In this document: positions 1 through 8,268 of the stretch, piece after piece
Position numbering within the stretch: the stretch's first letter is position 1
How the letters are laid out: the number at the start of each line of letters is the position of its first letter
Source: Nocardia jiangxiensis NBRC 101359
Lineage (GTDB): Bacteria; Actinomycetota; Actinomycetes; Mycobacteriales; Mycobacteriaceae
Length of the DNA: 64,000 bases
NCBI RefSeq assembly: GCF_000308615.1
Contig: NZ_BAGB01000174.1
Span: 243,076 to 307,075 of the forward strand
Reading direction: 5' to 3'
Notes under the pieces: generated by a model
What the model was told of the DNA's origin: nothing
Seen by the model: the letters and a program-made list of their open reading frames with translations, nothing else
Database searches by the model: none
Translations under genes and position numbers: made by a program

Positions 1-1079
1 ACCGGCCCGGTGGGCAGGGAGTAGGAGCGACCGTCCTCGAGCTCCACCCGGCCCAGGTAGTGATTGGCCTGCACCTGCGGATCCTCGAGCAACTCCTCCA
101 CGGCCTGCACCGGCGCCCAGGGCGCGTCCAGATCCGCGAGCAGATCCTTCCACTCCTGGAGGGTCCGCTGGGCGAATTCGGCCTCGAGTTCGGCCACGCA
201 CTCCGCGAGATTGGTTCCGCGAGCGGCCAGGTCGAGGAACCGCGGATCGTCGATGAGTTCCTCGCGGCCGATCAGCCGGCAGAAATCGGCCCAGTAGCGA
301 TCCGATTCGAGGAAGACCAGTTGGATGTGCCGACCGTCCTTGGTGCGATAGCTGCCCACGAGCGGATTCACCGATCCGCCGCGACCCGAGACCGCTCGCG
401 GCCGACTACCCGACAAGGCGGCGAGCACATCGGAGGACAGCATCCACATCGCGGCGGCCAGCAGTGAGACGTCCACGATGCCGCCGGTGCCGGTGCGTTC
501 ACGTCGCAGCAGGGCGGCGGAGATGCCGAATCCCAGTGCTACAGCGCCGTTTCGGTCGCCCATCGCGCCGCGCTGACTGATCGGGTGGTCCCGCTCGGGC
601 GGGGTGAGCACATGCGCCACACCACCCTGCGCCCAGAACGCGGAGGAGTCGTACCCCGGCTTGTCCGCACCCGGCCCGCGCACCCCGAACCCGTGACCGC
701 GGGCGTACACCAGCCGGGGATATCTGGCGGTGAGCCGTTCGGCGTCGAGTCCGAGCCGCTCCAGCGCGCCCGGCCGGAAGTTGGTGAGAAATACGTCGGC
801 GGTGGCCAGCAACTCGTGCAGCAGTTCGCGGCCGCGCTCGGTGCTCAGATCGATCGACATCGACCGTTTTCCCCGATTCGCCAGGGCCACGGACAGATTC
901 ACGCCGTCGCTGTCCGATCCGATGCGCTGGGTGGCCAGCTGCCGATAGGGATCCCCGGTGGGCCGCTCGATGCGGATCACCTCCGCGCCCCAGTCCGCCA
1001 GCAGCGCTCCCGCCACCGGCACGAACACCCACTGCGCGAGCTCGACCACCCGAATCCCCGTGAACGCTTCGGAGTCCAC
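1..1079 (-). CDS. CaiB/BaiF family III CoA-transferase (3' end outside window)
   Basis: Cytoplasmic enzyme expected to transfer CoA between acyl thioesters or racemise an alpha-methylacyl-CoA. The translation starts VDSEAFTGIRVVELAQW and shows the family N-terminal blocks GALLADWGAEVIRIERP and NRGKRS. A later MGDRNGA stretch (about residue 180) holds the Asp expected as catalytic nucleophile, and SYRTKDGRHIQ also fits the family. The GTG start is supported by a strong GGTGGAGGTGG site just upstream. About 360 codons are inside the window; family members are near 380-400, so only the C-terminal tail is missing. A candidate operator (1104-1118) overlaps its promoter region. The exact substrate cannot be told; neighbouring mmsB-like, enoyl-CoA hydratase and aldehyde dehydrogenase genes suggest branched-chain or xenobiotic acyl-CoA catabolism. 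Confidence 0.88.
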   Translation of the reverse strand, partial: MDSEAFTGIRVVELAQWVFVPVAGALLADWGAEVIRIERPTGDPYRQLATQRIGSDSDGVNLSVALANRGKRSMSIDLSTERGRELLHELLATADVFLTNFRPGALERLGLDAERLTARYPRLVYARGHGFGVRGPGADKPGYDSSAFWAQGGVAHVLTPPERDHPISQRGAMGDRNGAVALGFGISAALLRRERTGTGGIVDVSLLAAAMWMLSSDVLAALSGSRPRAVSGRGGSVNPLVGSYRTKDGRHIQLVFLESDRYWADFCRLIGREELIDDPRFLDLAARGTNLAECVAELEAEFAQRTLQEWKDLLADLDAPWAPVQAVEELLEDPQVQANHYLGRVELEDGRSYSLPTGP

Positions 1080-1103
1080 GAACCACCTCCACCGAGCAAC
1101 TGA

Positions 1104-1118
1104 AAGAATCTAATTCTC
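1104..1118. promoter_or_regulatory. Candidate operator, GAGAATNNNATTCTC type
   Basis: Inverted repeat AAGAATCTAATTCTC, differing at one outer position from the perfect copy at 2643-2657. It ends 25 bases upstream of the CoA-transferase GTG. A second inverted repeat, AGAGT...ACTCT, lies beside it at 1123-1140. Related palindromes sit at similar distances before three other genes in the first 11.6 kb. Binding by the TetR protein at 2764 is an inference. Confidence 0.55.
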
Positions 1119-1257
1119 ACTCAGAGTAGAACACGACTCTCGTTTTATGGAAGCGAAACTCTAAAGATGCAGGTAATCGAAGGATTCTTCGGCGCTCGCG
1201 GCCGGATCGCCCTCCGTCGCTCGAGGTGTCCGGCCCAGTGTGATCCGCGTTGAGACA

Positions 1258-1293
1258 ACGAAAAGCCCACGGGCTCAGTGTGTCCCGTGGGCT
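1258..1293 (-). terminator. Rho-independent terminator after the zinc-ribbon gene
   Basis: Perfect 10-bp stem: AGCCCACGGG (1264-1273) pairs with CCCGTGGGCT (1284-1293) around a 10-base loop. Read on the minus strand it is followed by a short T run (1261-1264 are A on the plus strand). It lies about 100 bases beyond the stop of the gene at 1396-1674. Confidence 0.7.
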
Positions 1294-1395
1294 GTGCGAT
1301 ATCGGTGATGTGATCGGTGCGTCCCGTGGTCGGGAAGCGTTGGCCGAGACGAGCTATCGGGCTCGCTCGGCCCGTCGTCGCTGGTGGGCGTGTGC

Positions 1396-1674
1396 CTATC
1401 GCCGCCCGCGCGCGTGCGTCATCCTGGTGACGGTCGCCGGGCCCTGCCAGCCGCACGGCTGTCCGCAGGTCGCGATGATCTCCGAATCGGAGCTGCCATC
1501 CGCGTAGGTGTGCGCGAGATGTGCTGCGGTGGCGGGGTATCCGCAGCGTGGGCACTTGCCGAAGTAGTCCAGGATCTCGGTGACGGTGGAGTGGATCGGC
1601 GAGCGTGGCGCGAAGCCGCGGTCGGGGCGGTGGCCGATGTGGCGGGTCGACGAGTTGATTTCGACGGTGGTCAT
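1396..1674 (-). CDS. Small zinc-ribbon-like protein, unknown function
   Basis: A 92-residue protein starting MTTVEINSSTRHIGHRPDRG. It has a CPRCGYPA knuckle near residue 41 and a second CGQPCGW pair near residue 70, a C-x2-C ... C-x3-C spacing typical of small zinc ribbons; the middle (HLAHTYADGSSDSEIIATC) suggests a compact beta fold. It lies 42 bases downstream of the hydroxyisobutyrate dehydrogenase on the same strand and may be co-transcribed; a clear terminator follows. No function can be assigned. Cys pairing and codon use argue that it is a real gene and not a shadow ORF. Confidence 0.7.
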   Translation of the reverse strand: MTTVEINSSTRHIGHRPDRGFAPRSPIHSTVTEILDYFGKCPRCGYPATAAHLAHTYADGSSDSEIIATCGQPCGWQGPATVTRMTHARGRR

Positions 1675-1716
1675 GGGAACTCCCGGTTGGATGACGAAGC
1701 GGAACAGGTTGGTGTG

Positions 1717-2604
1717 TCAGGAATTTCGGGGCCGGTCCACCCAGCGGGCGATATCGGTCTGGTCGGCGGCGGGATCCAGGTCCGCGGCCGCGCGGCTCCA
1801 CAGCTCGACCGCCTGCTCGCCGAGCGTCGCGGGCGCGCCGACCGATCGCGCCAGATCCGTCGCGATCCGCATGTCCTTGAGCATGAGCGCCAGAGCGAAT
1901 CCGGAGTCGTAGGTCGCGGGCAGGATGTTCTGCGGGAATTTGAGCTGGGTGGCAGCGCTTCGACCGCTCGCGGTGTTGATCGTCTCGATGATTACGCTCG
2001 GGTCGACGCCGAACCGGCGACCGGCCGCCACCCCTTCCGCGGCGGCGAGCAGATTCGTCGCGGCGAGCAGATTGTTGATCGCCTTCACCGCGTGGCCCGC
2101 TCCGGTCCCGCCGACGTGCCGGACCGTGCCCAGCGGGGCGAGGATCGGTCGGACCGCGGTGATCGCCTCGTCCGGACCGCCGGCCATGATCGTCAGCGTC
2201 CCGGTCTCCGCGCCGCGCACACCACCGGATACCGGTGCGTCCACGAGGGTCAGCTTGCGTTCGGTCAAGGCCCCGGACAGTTTTCGGGTCGATTCCGGTT
2301 CCGACGAGCTCATATCGATCACGGCGATGCCCGGTTTCAGTGCATCCAGCAGTGCCGCGTCGTCGAGTACGGATTCCACGACCAGGGAACTGGGCAGCAT
2401 GAGGATCACGTAGTCGGCGCCGGTGATCGCCTCGGTCGGCGTCGCGGCCGCACGTCCCCCGGCCGCGACCAGATCCGCGCGGGCCGCCTCGACCGGATCG
2501 AAGCCGATCACTTCGAATCCCGCCTCCACCAGGCGTCGGGACATGCGCGAGCCCATCGTGCCCAGGCCGATGAATGCGATACGGTCCGTGCTCTGCTCAC
2601 TCAC
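1717..2604 (-). CDS. mmsB: 3-hydroxyisobutyrate dehydrogenase family protein
   Basis: NAD(P)-dependent beta-hydroxyacid dehydrogenase of 295 residues, normal for the family. The N-terminal Rossmann motif is FIGLGTMGSRMSRRLVEAG (about residues 10-28). The substrate-binding block PVSGGVRGAETGTL is near residue 124, and the catalytic Lys lies in GHAVKAINN (about residue 173). In valine catabolism the enzyme oxidises 3-hydroxyisobutyrate to methylmalonate semialdehyde; related members act on tartronate semialdehyde or other 3-hydroxyacids, so the substrate is provisional. The GTG start has an AAGGAG site. It is transcribed away from the TetR gene at 2764 across a region with a perfect palindrome, suggesting direct repression by that protein. 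Confidence 0.85.
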   Translation of the reverse strand: MSEQSTDRIAFIGLGTMGSRMSRRLVEAGFEVIGFDPVEAARADLVAAGGRAAATPTEAITGADYVILMLPSSLVVESVLDDAALLDALKPGIAVIDMSSSEPESTRKLSGALTERKLTLVDAPVSGGVRGAETGTLTIMAGGPDEAITAVRPILAPLGTVRHVGGTGAGHAVKAINNLLAATNLLAAAEGVAAGRRFGVDPSVIIETINTASGRSAATQLKFPQNILPATYDSGFALALMLKDMRIATDLARSVGAPATLGEQAVELWSRAAADLDPAADQTDIARWVDRPRNS

Positions 2605-2642
2605 GCCCGGCTCCTTCTCGGATATTTTGGTTCTATCTCAAC

Positions 2643-2679
2643 GAGAATAAGATTCTCTCCAACGAGAGTTTAGCTTCTC
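2643..2679. promoter_or_regulatory. Divergent operator region between mmsB-like gene and tetR
   Basis: Positions 2643-2657 form a perfect palindrome GAGAAT-AAG-ATTCTC. A looser repeat GAGAG...TTCTC follows at 2664-2679. The site is 39 bases from the dehydrogenase GTG and just over 100 from the tetR GTG. A palindrome in the divergent promoter of a TetR gene is the classic position for its own operator; the copies at 1104, 3434 and 11549 would be regulon members. Confidence 0.65.
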
Positions 2680-2763
2680 GAGCGCGGAAGTGGGTGCGGC
2701 TTGTGACGTCGATGCGATAGACCTACTGTTGAGTCGGTAAGTTTCGCCGAGCTAAGGAGTCCG

Positions 2764-3378
2764 GTGCCCCCTCGCGAGTCCACCCGGCCTTATCAGGCGT
2801 TGCTCGCCAAGGGTGAGCAGCGTCGTTCGCGGATTCTGGTGGTCGCACAACGCCTGCTCACGCGGTACGGATGGCGGAACACCACGCTCGCGCAGATCGC
2901 GGAGAAGGCGGGCGTCACCCGCGCGGGGCTGCTGCATCATTTCGAGTCCAAGGACCAGTTGCTGCGCGCGGTGCTCGATGCCCGCGACGCGGACGACGAG
3001 CAGCACGCCGACCTCGGCGGCGACGTCATCGCGGAGATCGAGAACGTGGTGGAGCGTTTTCGTCGCGCACCGGATCTGATCGGCATGTACACCGTCCTGC
3101 TGGCCGAAAATCTCGACCCCGACGCCCCGCTGCGCGCTCGGCTGCTCGATCGGCACCGGGCGAGTGTGGAGGTCATCGCTGAAGGTATCCGCAGAGGTCA
3201 GCGCACCGGCCGGTTCCGTGCGGACATTGATCCGGCGGTGAAGGCCGTCGAGGTGTCCGCCTTCCTGAGCGGAATGGAAACCACCTGGCTGCTGGACCCC
3301 TCGATCTCGCTGGATCGAGTCTTCCGGGACTACGCGCAGGCGCTCGAGCGTGAGCTCACGCCTGTGGCCCCGTGCTGA
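2764..3378 (+). CDS. TetR/AcrR family transcriptional regulator
   Basis: A 204-residue DNA-binding regulator. The N-terminal helix-turn-helix covers about residues 20-66, with RILVVAQRLLTRYGWRNTTLAQIAEKAG then VTRAGLLHHFESKDQLL, the usual TetR recognition block. The C-terminal ligand domain is helical and variable, so the inducer is unknown. An acyl-CoA thioester or aldehyde is plausible from the neighbouring catabolic genes. Translation starts at GTG after AAGGAG. The gene is divergent from the hydroxyacid dehydrogenase, with candidate operators between them. Confidence 0.88.
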   Translation: MPPRESTRPYQALLAKGEQRRSRILVVAQRLLTRYGWRNTTLAQIAEKAGVTRAGLLHHFESKDQLLRAVLDARDADDEQHADLGGDVIAEIENVVERFRRAPDLIGMYTVLLAENLDPDAPLRARLLDRHRASVEVIAEGIRRGQRTGRFRADIDPAVKAVEVSAFLSGMETTWLLDPSISLDRVFRDYAQALERELTPVAPC

Positions 3379-3433
3379 GCCGCCGGAAATTCGTTGTCCG
3401 CGCGAGACTCGCAGAATCTGAATGAGGTATAGA

Positions 3434-3448
3434 GAGAAGGCGATTCTC
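3434..3448. promoter_or_regulatory. Candidate operator upstream of LysR gene
   Basis: GAGAAG-GCG-ATTCTC matches the GAGAATNNNATTCTC palindrome at 11 of 12 arm positions. It ends 33 bases before the chosen ATG of the LysR gene at 3482, like the spacing seen at the other copies. It would lie inside the coding region if the in-frame upstream start at 3422 were used, which is a further reason to prefer 3482. Confidence 0.5.
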
Positions 3449-3481
3449 GCAATCTCGAAAACGCCTCGTCAGGAGCAGCGC

Positions 3482-4450
3482 ATGGATCTCAAACAGCTCA
3501 AGGCGCTGGTCACCGTCGCCGAGGTGGGGAGTGTGACGCGTGCGGCCGAACTGCTGCACCTGGTCCAGCCGGCCGTGACGCGCCAGATTCGTACCCTGGA
3601 ACACGAACTCGGCGTGGAGCTGTTCGAGCGCAGCCACACCGGTATGCGGCTGACCGATGCGGGTGCGGTGATGGTCGAGCGGGCCGGGCGGGCGCTGCGG
3701 GAGTTGGGCCGGGCGCGGGCGGAGATCACCCCGCCGCCCGGTGTGGTGGGCGGAGTGGTGACCGTCGGCCTGCTGGAGAGTGCGGTCGATCTGATCGCGG
3801 GCCGGCTGACCGCGGCGGTGCTGAGCAGCCATCCCGGTATCGAATTGCGTATTCTCACAGCGTATTCCGGCCATCTGCAACGGTGGATGGACGACGGCGA
3901 CCTGGATCTGAGCCTGCTGTACAACATGTCCGACTCGCCGTCGCTGAATGTGGCTCCACTGGTCAGCGAGCAGCTGTGGGCCGTGGCAACCGTGGATGCG
4001 GGGCTCAGTGCGGATCGGCCGGTGGCGCTGGCCGAGGTGGCGGCGCATCCGGTGGTGATGCCCTCGGCCGGACATGCGCTGCGGGTGTTGATCGATGCGG
4101 CGGCTGCGAAGGCTGATGTGGTCTTCGACATCGGGGTGCAGACGAATTCGATGCATCTGCAGAAGTTGCTCGTCATCGACGGGCACGGCTGGACGATTCT
4201 GCCCGCGTCGGGGATCGTCGCGGATGTCGCCGAGGGCAGGTTGAGTGCAGCGCCGTTGCGGCAGCCCGAGATTCGGCGATCGATCGTGCTGGGCATGTCG
4301 CGTACGGGGCGGATGCCCGCCGCGGTGGACATCGTGGCGCAGGAGCTCGCTCGGTCGATGCGCGCGGCCGTGACGGCGGGCGGGTGGTTGTCGGCGCAAT
4401 GGCACGGCGATCCGGAGGCGATCGAGCCGATGCCCCCGCGTCGGCCGTGA
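3482..4450 (+). CDS. LysR family transcriptional regulator
   Basis: A 322-residue regulator when started at the ATG preceded by AGGAGC. The N-terminal winged helix is MDLKQLKALVTVAEVGSV, then TRAAELLHLVQPAVTRQIRTLE and LGVELFERSHTGMRLTDAG (residues 1-60). A periplasmic-binding-fold effector domain follows (VTVGLLESAVDLIAGRL onward). An in-frame start exists at 3422, but it lacks a good ribosome site and would add a non-homologous tail. Its targets are not evident: the next genes downstream encode secreted proteins, and the catabolic genes are on its other side. It carries a copy of the palindrome found before the tetR-linked genes. Confidence 0.87.
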   Translation: MDLKQLKALVTVAEVGSVTRAAELLHLVQPAVTRQIRTLEHELGVELFERSHTGMRLTDAGAVMVERAGRALRELGRARAEITPPPGVVGGVVTVGLLESAVDLIAGRLTAAVLSSHPGIELRILTAYSGHLQRWMDDGDLDLSLLYNMSDSPSLNVAPLVSEQLWAVATVDAGLSADRPVALAEVAAHPVVMPSAGHALRVLIDAAAAKADVVFDIGVQTNSMHLQKLLVIDGHGWTILPASGIVADVAEGRLSAAPLRQPEIRRSIVLGMSRTGRMPAAVDIVAQELARSMRAAVTAGGWLSAQWHGDPEAIEPMPPRRP

Positions 4451-4611
4451 GGTGATCGCGCGGGCTGATCGCGCGCGTGCGGGTATGCCGATCCCGTATG
4501 GGCGCATAGCAAATTTTCATTTTTCAAACGCACGCCTCATCGCCCATTATTCTCCATGTCAGAGAATCTCATTTCCACCTTTGTTCGCACGCATGATGAG
4601 GACCTGCGACG

Positions 4612-5121
4612 ATGTATCACATTTCTCGAGCTACCGCTATGGCCGCAATGATTTTCGCGGCGTCGGTGATCTCCGCAGGCGTTGCGAACGCCGATGCGGC
4701 GAATCCGGCGCAATCCGCATCGGAATCGAATCCAGCGGCCCCCGCCGATAATTCGCCGCAGACCGCGCCGGTCGATCCGGGCGCCGAATATATGAAGGCA
4801 TTCGACGGCGTCGCGGGAACCTTCTCGAACGACTCCACGGTGGGACGCGTCGTCGGCACGACGGCAGGCATCCTGGTCGGATGCCCAGTCGGTGCCGTCA
4901 CCGGTGGGACGCTGTTCATCCCCGTCGCTCCGCTCACCCCGGTCGGAATCGTCGGCGGCTGCCTCATCGGCGCGGCCGCTCTGGGATTCGTCGGCGGGAC
5001 GGTCGGCAGTGTCGTCTCCGGATCGCCCGCGACATTGAACGCATTGAATCAGCAATATCAATCATTGCATTCCAAGGGACTGATCGCCGCACCCGTTCCG
5101 GTGCAGAATGTCGCGCAGTAA
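4612..5121 (+). CDS. Secreted glycine-zipper protein, unknown function (paralogue of next gene)
   Basis: A 169-residue protein with a Sec signal peptide (hydrophobic AMAAMIFAASVISAGVANADA, probable cleavage after ANA or ADA near residue 28). An Ala/Pro/Ser-rich linker follows. The C-terminal half has closely spaced glycines (VGRVVGTTAGILVGCPVGAVTGG, then GIVGGCLIGAAALGFVGGTVG), resembling glycine-zipper membrane helices, with two Cys that could form a disulfide. It is followed 48 bases later by a gene of the same architecture. A cell-wall or outer mycomembrane location is inferred. No enzymatic motif is visible. Confidence 0.75.
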   Translation: MYHISRATAMAAMIFAASVISAGVANADAANPAQSASESNPAAPADNSPQTAPVDPGAEYMKAFDGVAGTFSNDSTVGRVVGTTAGILVGCPVGAVTGGTLFIPVAPLTPVGIVGGCLIGAAALGFVGGTVGSVVSGSPATLNALNQQYQSLHSKGLIAAPVPVQNVAQ

Positions 5122-5169
5122 TTCCGGTATTCCATCCGATTTCCGAACTATTCATATTGTGAGTAAGAG

Positions 5170-5907
5170 ATGACATTCAAAAATCGAGGAGCGGCGGTCA
5201 CCGCATTGACCGCGATGGCGGTGGTCGCGGCGGCAGGTGTCGCGAACGCCGATAGCGCTGTCCCCGCCGGCTCGGCGAAAACACCCACCGTCTCCACCGA
5301 CGTCGCACCCGGCGTTCGATACAGCGACGATGCGGCTACCGGTCTTGCCGTATTGCGCACTCCGTTCGGGACGGTCGCCGTCCAGGGCGGCCAGTTCGGC
5401 ATCCAGGACACCGCGGGTCACACCGTGGCCGGGGCGGCGATCCCGGCGGCCGGTCCGTCGGCACAGTCGACCGCCGCGCACACCGCTCCTGCTCGAGTCG
5501 CGGCACCGGCCCCTGTCCAGGTCGCCGCCCCGGCACAGCAGCCGCCCGATGACGTGATGTCCGACCTGAATCAGGCTGTGGAAGCGGCCAATCCGCACAT
5601 GGGTATGGCGATGGGCGTGGGTTCGCTGGCCGGTTCGGTGGTCGGGGCGGCCATCGGCTGCCCGTTCGGCGTCGCGACCGGCGGAACGCTGATGGCGCTG
5701 GCGACGGCGGGCACCATGACCGTCCCGGCGTTCGCTGCCACCTGCCTGGTGGGTGCGGTCGCGGTCGGCGGTGTGGGCGCGTTGGTCGGCGGCGTCGCCC
5801 TGGCCATTCCGGTCGGCATCGCCGCGGGCGCGCAGAAGTTCAACGAATTGCAGGCCCAGCATCACGCCCCGCCTGCCGCGGCTCCCGCGGGTCCGGCGCA
5901 GGGCTGA
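5170..5907 (+). CDS. Secreted glycine-zipper protein, unknown function (paralogue of previous gene)
   Basis: A 245-residue secreted protein: signal peptide to about residue 26 (VVAAAGVANA/D). Next is a small beta-like segment (GLAVLRTPFGTVAVQGGQFG, IQDTAGHTVAGAAI), then an Ala/Pro linker. The C-terminal glycine-rich region matches the upstream gene in layout (SVVGAAIGCPFGVATGGTLM and CLVGAVAVGGVGALVGGV), including both Cys. The tandem order and shared pattern point to gene duplication, with the second copy gaining the extra beta segment. Probably envelope-associated; function unknown. Confidence 0.75.
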   Translation: MTFKNRGAAVTALTAMAVVAAAGVANADSAVPAGSAKTPTVSTDVAPGVRYSDDAATGLAVLRTPFGTVAVQGGQFGIQDTAGHTVAGAAIPAAGPSAQSTAAHTAPARVAAPAPVQVAAPAQQPPDDVMSDLNQAVEAANPHMGMAMGVGSLAGSVVGAAIGCPFGVATGGTLMALATAGTMTVPAFAATCLVGAVAVGGVGALVGGVALAIPVGIAAGAQKFNELQAQHHAPPAAAPAGPAQG

Positions 5908-6072
5908 GCCGAACCTTGACTGTCGTGCGGACCTATCCGATGTTCATCGATGGGAAGGACCATTCGCCCAGCGGTGGTGAATGGTTTCCCAGCGACACCT
6001 CGTCGTTTACGGAGGGAGATGAAGGCAGGGTTGTCTGTGGCACATGGCAACTCCTTTCGATAGTATGTTCGA

Positions 6073-7194
6073 ATGGATGAGGTGGTGCGGTACATGTACC
6101 GGTTGCGGCCCGGCCGCACCGCCGAGGCCGCCTTGTTGGCCGAGTGGGGTCGCTGTCGCTGGTTGTGGAACGAGGCGGTGCATCAGCAGAAATCCGGGCA
6201 GATGCCGACCTTCGCGCGGCTCGGGAAACTGCTCACCCAAGCGCGGGCGAAACTCCCGTGGCTGCGCGAGGGATCCCAGGTCGCCCAACAACAAACGTTG
6301 CGCGATTACGCGCAGGCGCTGGATCGCTCGTTCAAGGTGAAAGTGCATGGCCGCCCGAAAGTGAAGTCCCGCAAGACTTCCCTGCCGTCACTGGAATATA
6401 CGACGCGTGGCTTCTCTGTCCGTGATGGCCGCTTGGTGTTGCCGAAGGGGGTCACTGTTCCGGTGGTGTGGTCGCGAGAGCTTCCCTCGCCGCCGACATC
6501 GGTTCGCGTCTACCGCGACAGCTTGGGCCACTGGTATGCCTCGTTCGTGATACGCCGTGAGATCACGGCTTATCCGGAGGGTGAGGGTGGGATCGGTATC
6601 GACTGGGGTGTTTCCACCACGGCGACGACCACCGATCCGGTCTTCGATCTGCCGTACTTGGGGTATCGGAAGCGATGTGCGGCCGAGTTGGCGAAGGCGC
6701 AACGGAAGATGGCGCGGCGTCACCGGAATGGGCGCCCGCAGTCGCGGGGTTATAGCGAGGCCAAGCGGCAGGCTGCCCGACTGGCAAAGAAAGCCGCCCG
6801 GCAAACCGTCCACGATTCCCGGGGGTGGGCGAAAAGAGTTGTTGCCACTCACGACCTGATCGCGGTCGAGGACTTCAAGCCGCGGTTTCTTGCAAAATCC
6901 ACTATGGCGCGCAAGGCCGCTGACGCGGCAATGGGTGCGGCGAAGCGTGAACTTGTTGATCGTGCCGTGCGGGCCGGGCGGAAGGTGGTGATGGTCCGGC
7001 CCGCTTACACGACCATGACGTGCAGTTCTTGCTTCGCGAGAGCCAAGAAAAGGCTGGAGTTGCACGAGAGGAATTTCCGGTGCGAAGACTGCGGATTCGC
7101 AGACAGTCGTGATCGGAACGCTGCCAGAGTGATTCTGGCCGTGGCAGAACGGGGCCACGTCGGTGTCGAGGATGTAAGACAATCGGATAGGTAG
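6073..7194 (+). mobile_element. tnpB-only IS element, termini not delimited
   Basis: The only transposon gene present is tnpB; neither a Y1 (IS200/IS605) nor a serine recombinase (IS607) tnpA is found nearby. No terminal hairpins or direct repeats could be delimited with confidence in 5908-6072 or after 7194. The right boundary must fall close to the tnpB stop, because recognisable phosphotransferase sequence begins within about 30 bases. Such elements usually move only with a tnpA supplied in trans. Confidence 0.5.
6073..7194 (+). CDS. tnpB: TnpB, RNA-guided RuvC-type nuclease of IS200/IS605 or IS607 group
   Basis: A 373-residue TnpB that looks intact. The N-terminal wedge region opens VVRYMYRLRPGRTAEAALL and WGRCRWLWNEAV. 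RuvC motifs are complete: GIDWGV with D177, IAVEDF with E266, and DRNAA with D347. The zinc ribbon between the last two has C317/C320 (CSSC) and C337/C340 (CEDC). TnpB proteins use a reRNA (omega RNA) transcribed from the 3' part of their own gene to cut DNA near a TAM. Here the stop TAG shares its G with the GTG start of the next gene, so the guide-scaffold RNA would have to overlap the coding sequence and read into the phosphotransferase gene. No tnpA is present. Confidence 0.88.
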   Translation: MDEVVRYMYRLRPGRTAEAALLAEWGRCRWLWNEAVHQQKSGQMPTFARLGKLLTQARAKLPWLREGSQVAQQQTLRDYAQALDRSFKVKVHGRPKVKSRKTSLPSLEYTTRGFSVRDGRLVLPKGVTVPVVWSRELPSPPTSVRVYRDSLGHWYASFVIRREITAYPEGEGGIGIDWGVSTTATTTDPVFDLPYLGYRKRCAAELAKAQRKMARRHRNGRPQSRGYSEAKRQAARLAKKAARQTVHDSRGWAKRVVATHDLIAVEDFKPRFLAKSTMARKAADAAMGAAKRELVDRAVRAGRKVVMVRPAYTTMTCSSCFARAKKRLELHERNFRCEDCGFADSRDRNAARVILAVAERGHVGVEDVRQSDR

Positions 7195-8240
7195 TGAGTT
7201 CGGAGTCGTCCGGGACGCCGGTCGGAATCGATGTCGTGTCGGTGGGACGGTGGCTGGCGGAGCGGGTGGCCCACGCCGCGCCGCCGTTCACCTACCAGCG
7301 GATCATCGGCGGGCATTCGAACCTCACCTATCTGGTGACCGATCGCGATCGGCGGCGGTATGTGCTGCGCCGTCCACCGGTCGGTCACCTGCTCGCCACC
7401 GCGCACAATGTGATTCGGGAGCACGACGTCATGCGCGCGGTGGCCGGGTCCGGTCTGCCGGTACCGCGGATGCTCGGCGCCTGCGAGGACGAAAAGGTCA
7501 CCGGCGCACCGTTCTACGTCATGGAGTACGTCGACGGTGTCGTGGTGGATTCGGAGTCCGACGCCGAGGATTTCCTGCCCGCGCCCGATGCGCGCGAGCG
7601 AGCCGGACAGGAGTTGATCGATGCCCTGGTGACCCTGCACGGCATCGATGTCGACCGCGCCGGGCTCGGCGAATTGTCCCGTCGCAGTGGATATCTCGAC
7701 CGACAACTGCGGCGGTGGGCAGCGCAGTGGGAGTCGGCCGGACTGGACGAACTCGAGGATATGGCCGTCCTGCACGCCTGGCTCGTCGAGCATCGCCCGG
7801 CCGAGACGACGTCGTGTCTGGTGCACGGTGACTTCCGGCTCGGCAATGCGCTGATCAACCGCGACGGTCGTCTACTGGCGGTCCTGGATTGGGAATTGTG
7901 CACTCTCGGTGAGGGATTGCTGGATCTGGCGTACTTCCTGCGGTCCTGGACAGCGCCGGACCTGCGGCCGGGATTCTCCCACCCGCCCGGTCGCCAACCC
8001 GGTTTCGCCGAAGGCGACGATCTGATCCGCCGCTACGCCGAACGCTCCGGTCGCTCGGTCGCCGACCTCGACTACTGGCGGGCGTTCACGGCGTGGCGAT
8101 CCGCGGCGATCTTGGCGGACGTGTACCGGAGATATCTCGACGGGCAACTCGGCGAACGGCCCGAGAATCTGGAATCCTTTCGTGCCGAGGTTGTTTCGCG
8201 GATCCGGCAGGGGCTCGATATTGCCCGCGCGATCGGGTGA
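7194..8240 (+). CDS. Aminoglycoside-phosphotransferase-fold kinase, ACAD10/11 type
   Basis: A 348-residue kinase-fold protein. The N-lobe has GGHSNLTYLVTDRDRRRYVLRRPP with the ATP-binding Lys/Arg region, and FYVMEYVDG follows. The catalytic loop is LVHGDFRLGNALI and the metal-binding block is LAVLDWELCTLGEGLLDLAY. This subgroup is usually linked to acyl-CoA dehydrogenases. In ACAD10/11-like systems it phosphorylates 4-hydroxyacyl-CoA before elimination, which fits the adjacent enoyl-CoA hydratase, though those genes are on the other strand. The GTG start overlaps the tnpB stop, so translation may be coupled to the transposon gene. Antibiotic resistance is unlikely. Confidence 0.82.
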   Translation: MSSESSGTPVGIDVVSVGRWLAERVAHAAPPFTYQRIIGGHSNLTYLVTDRDRRRYVLRRPPVGHLLATAHNVIREHDVMRAVAGSGLPVPRMLGACEDEKVTGAPFYVMEYVDGVVVDSESDAEDFLPAPDARERAGQELIDALVTLHGIDVDRAGLGELSRRSGYLDRQLRRWAAQWESAGLDELEDMAVLHAWLVEHRPAETTSCLVHGDFRLGNALINRDGRLLAVLDWELCTLGEGLLDLAYFLRSWTAPDLRPGFSHPPGRQPGFAEGDDLIRRYAERSGRSVADLDYWRAFTAWRSAAILADVYRRYLDGQLGERPENLESFRAEVVSRIRQGLDIARAIG

Positions 8241-8268
8241 CCGGCGATCGGGTCGACCGCCGGGACGC

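Noticed and set aside
4562..4576. GAGAATCTCATTTCC as a fifth copy of the palindrome
   Set aside because: Only the left arm fits; the right arm has two mismatches and the downstream genes are unrelated secreted proteins.
7194..8240. Aminoglycoside resistance gene
   Set aside because: The sequence pattern is that of the ACAD10/11-linked kinase subgroup and its neighbours are acyl-CoA enzymes.
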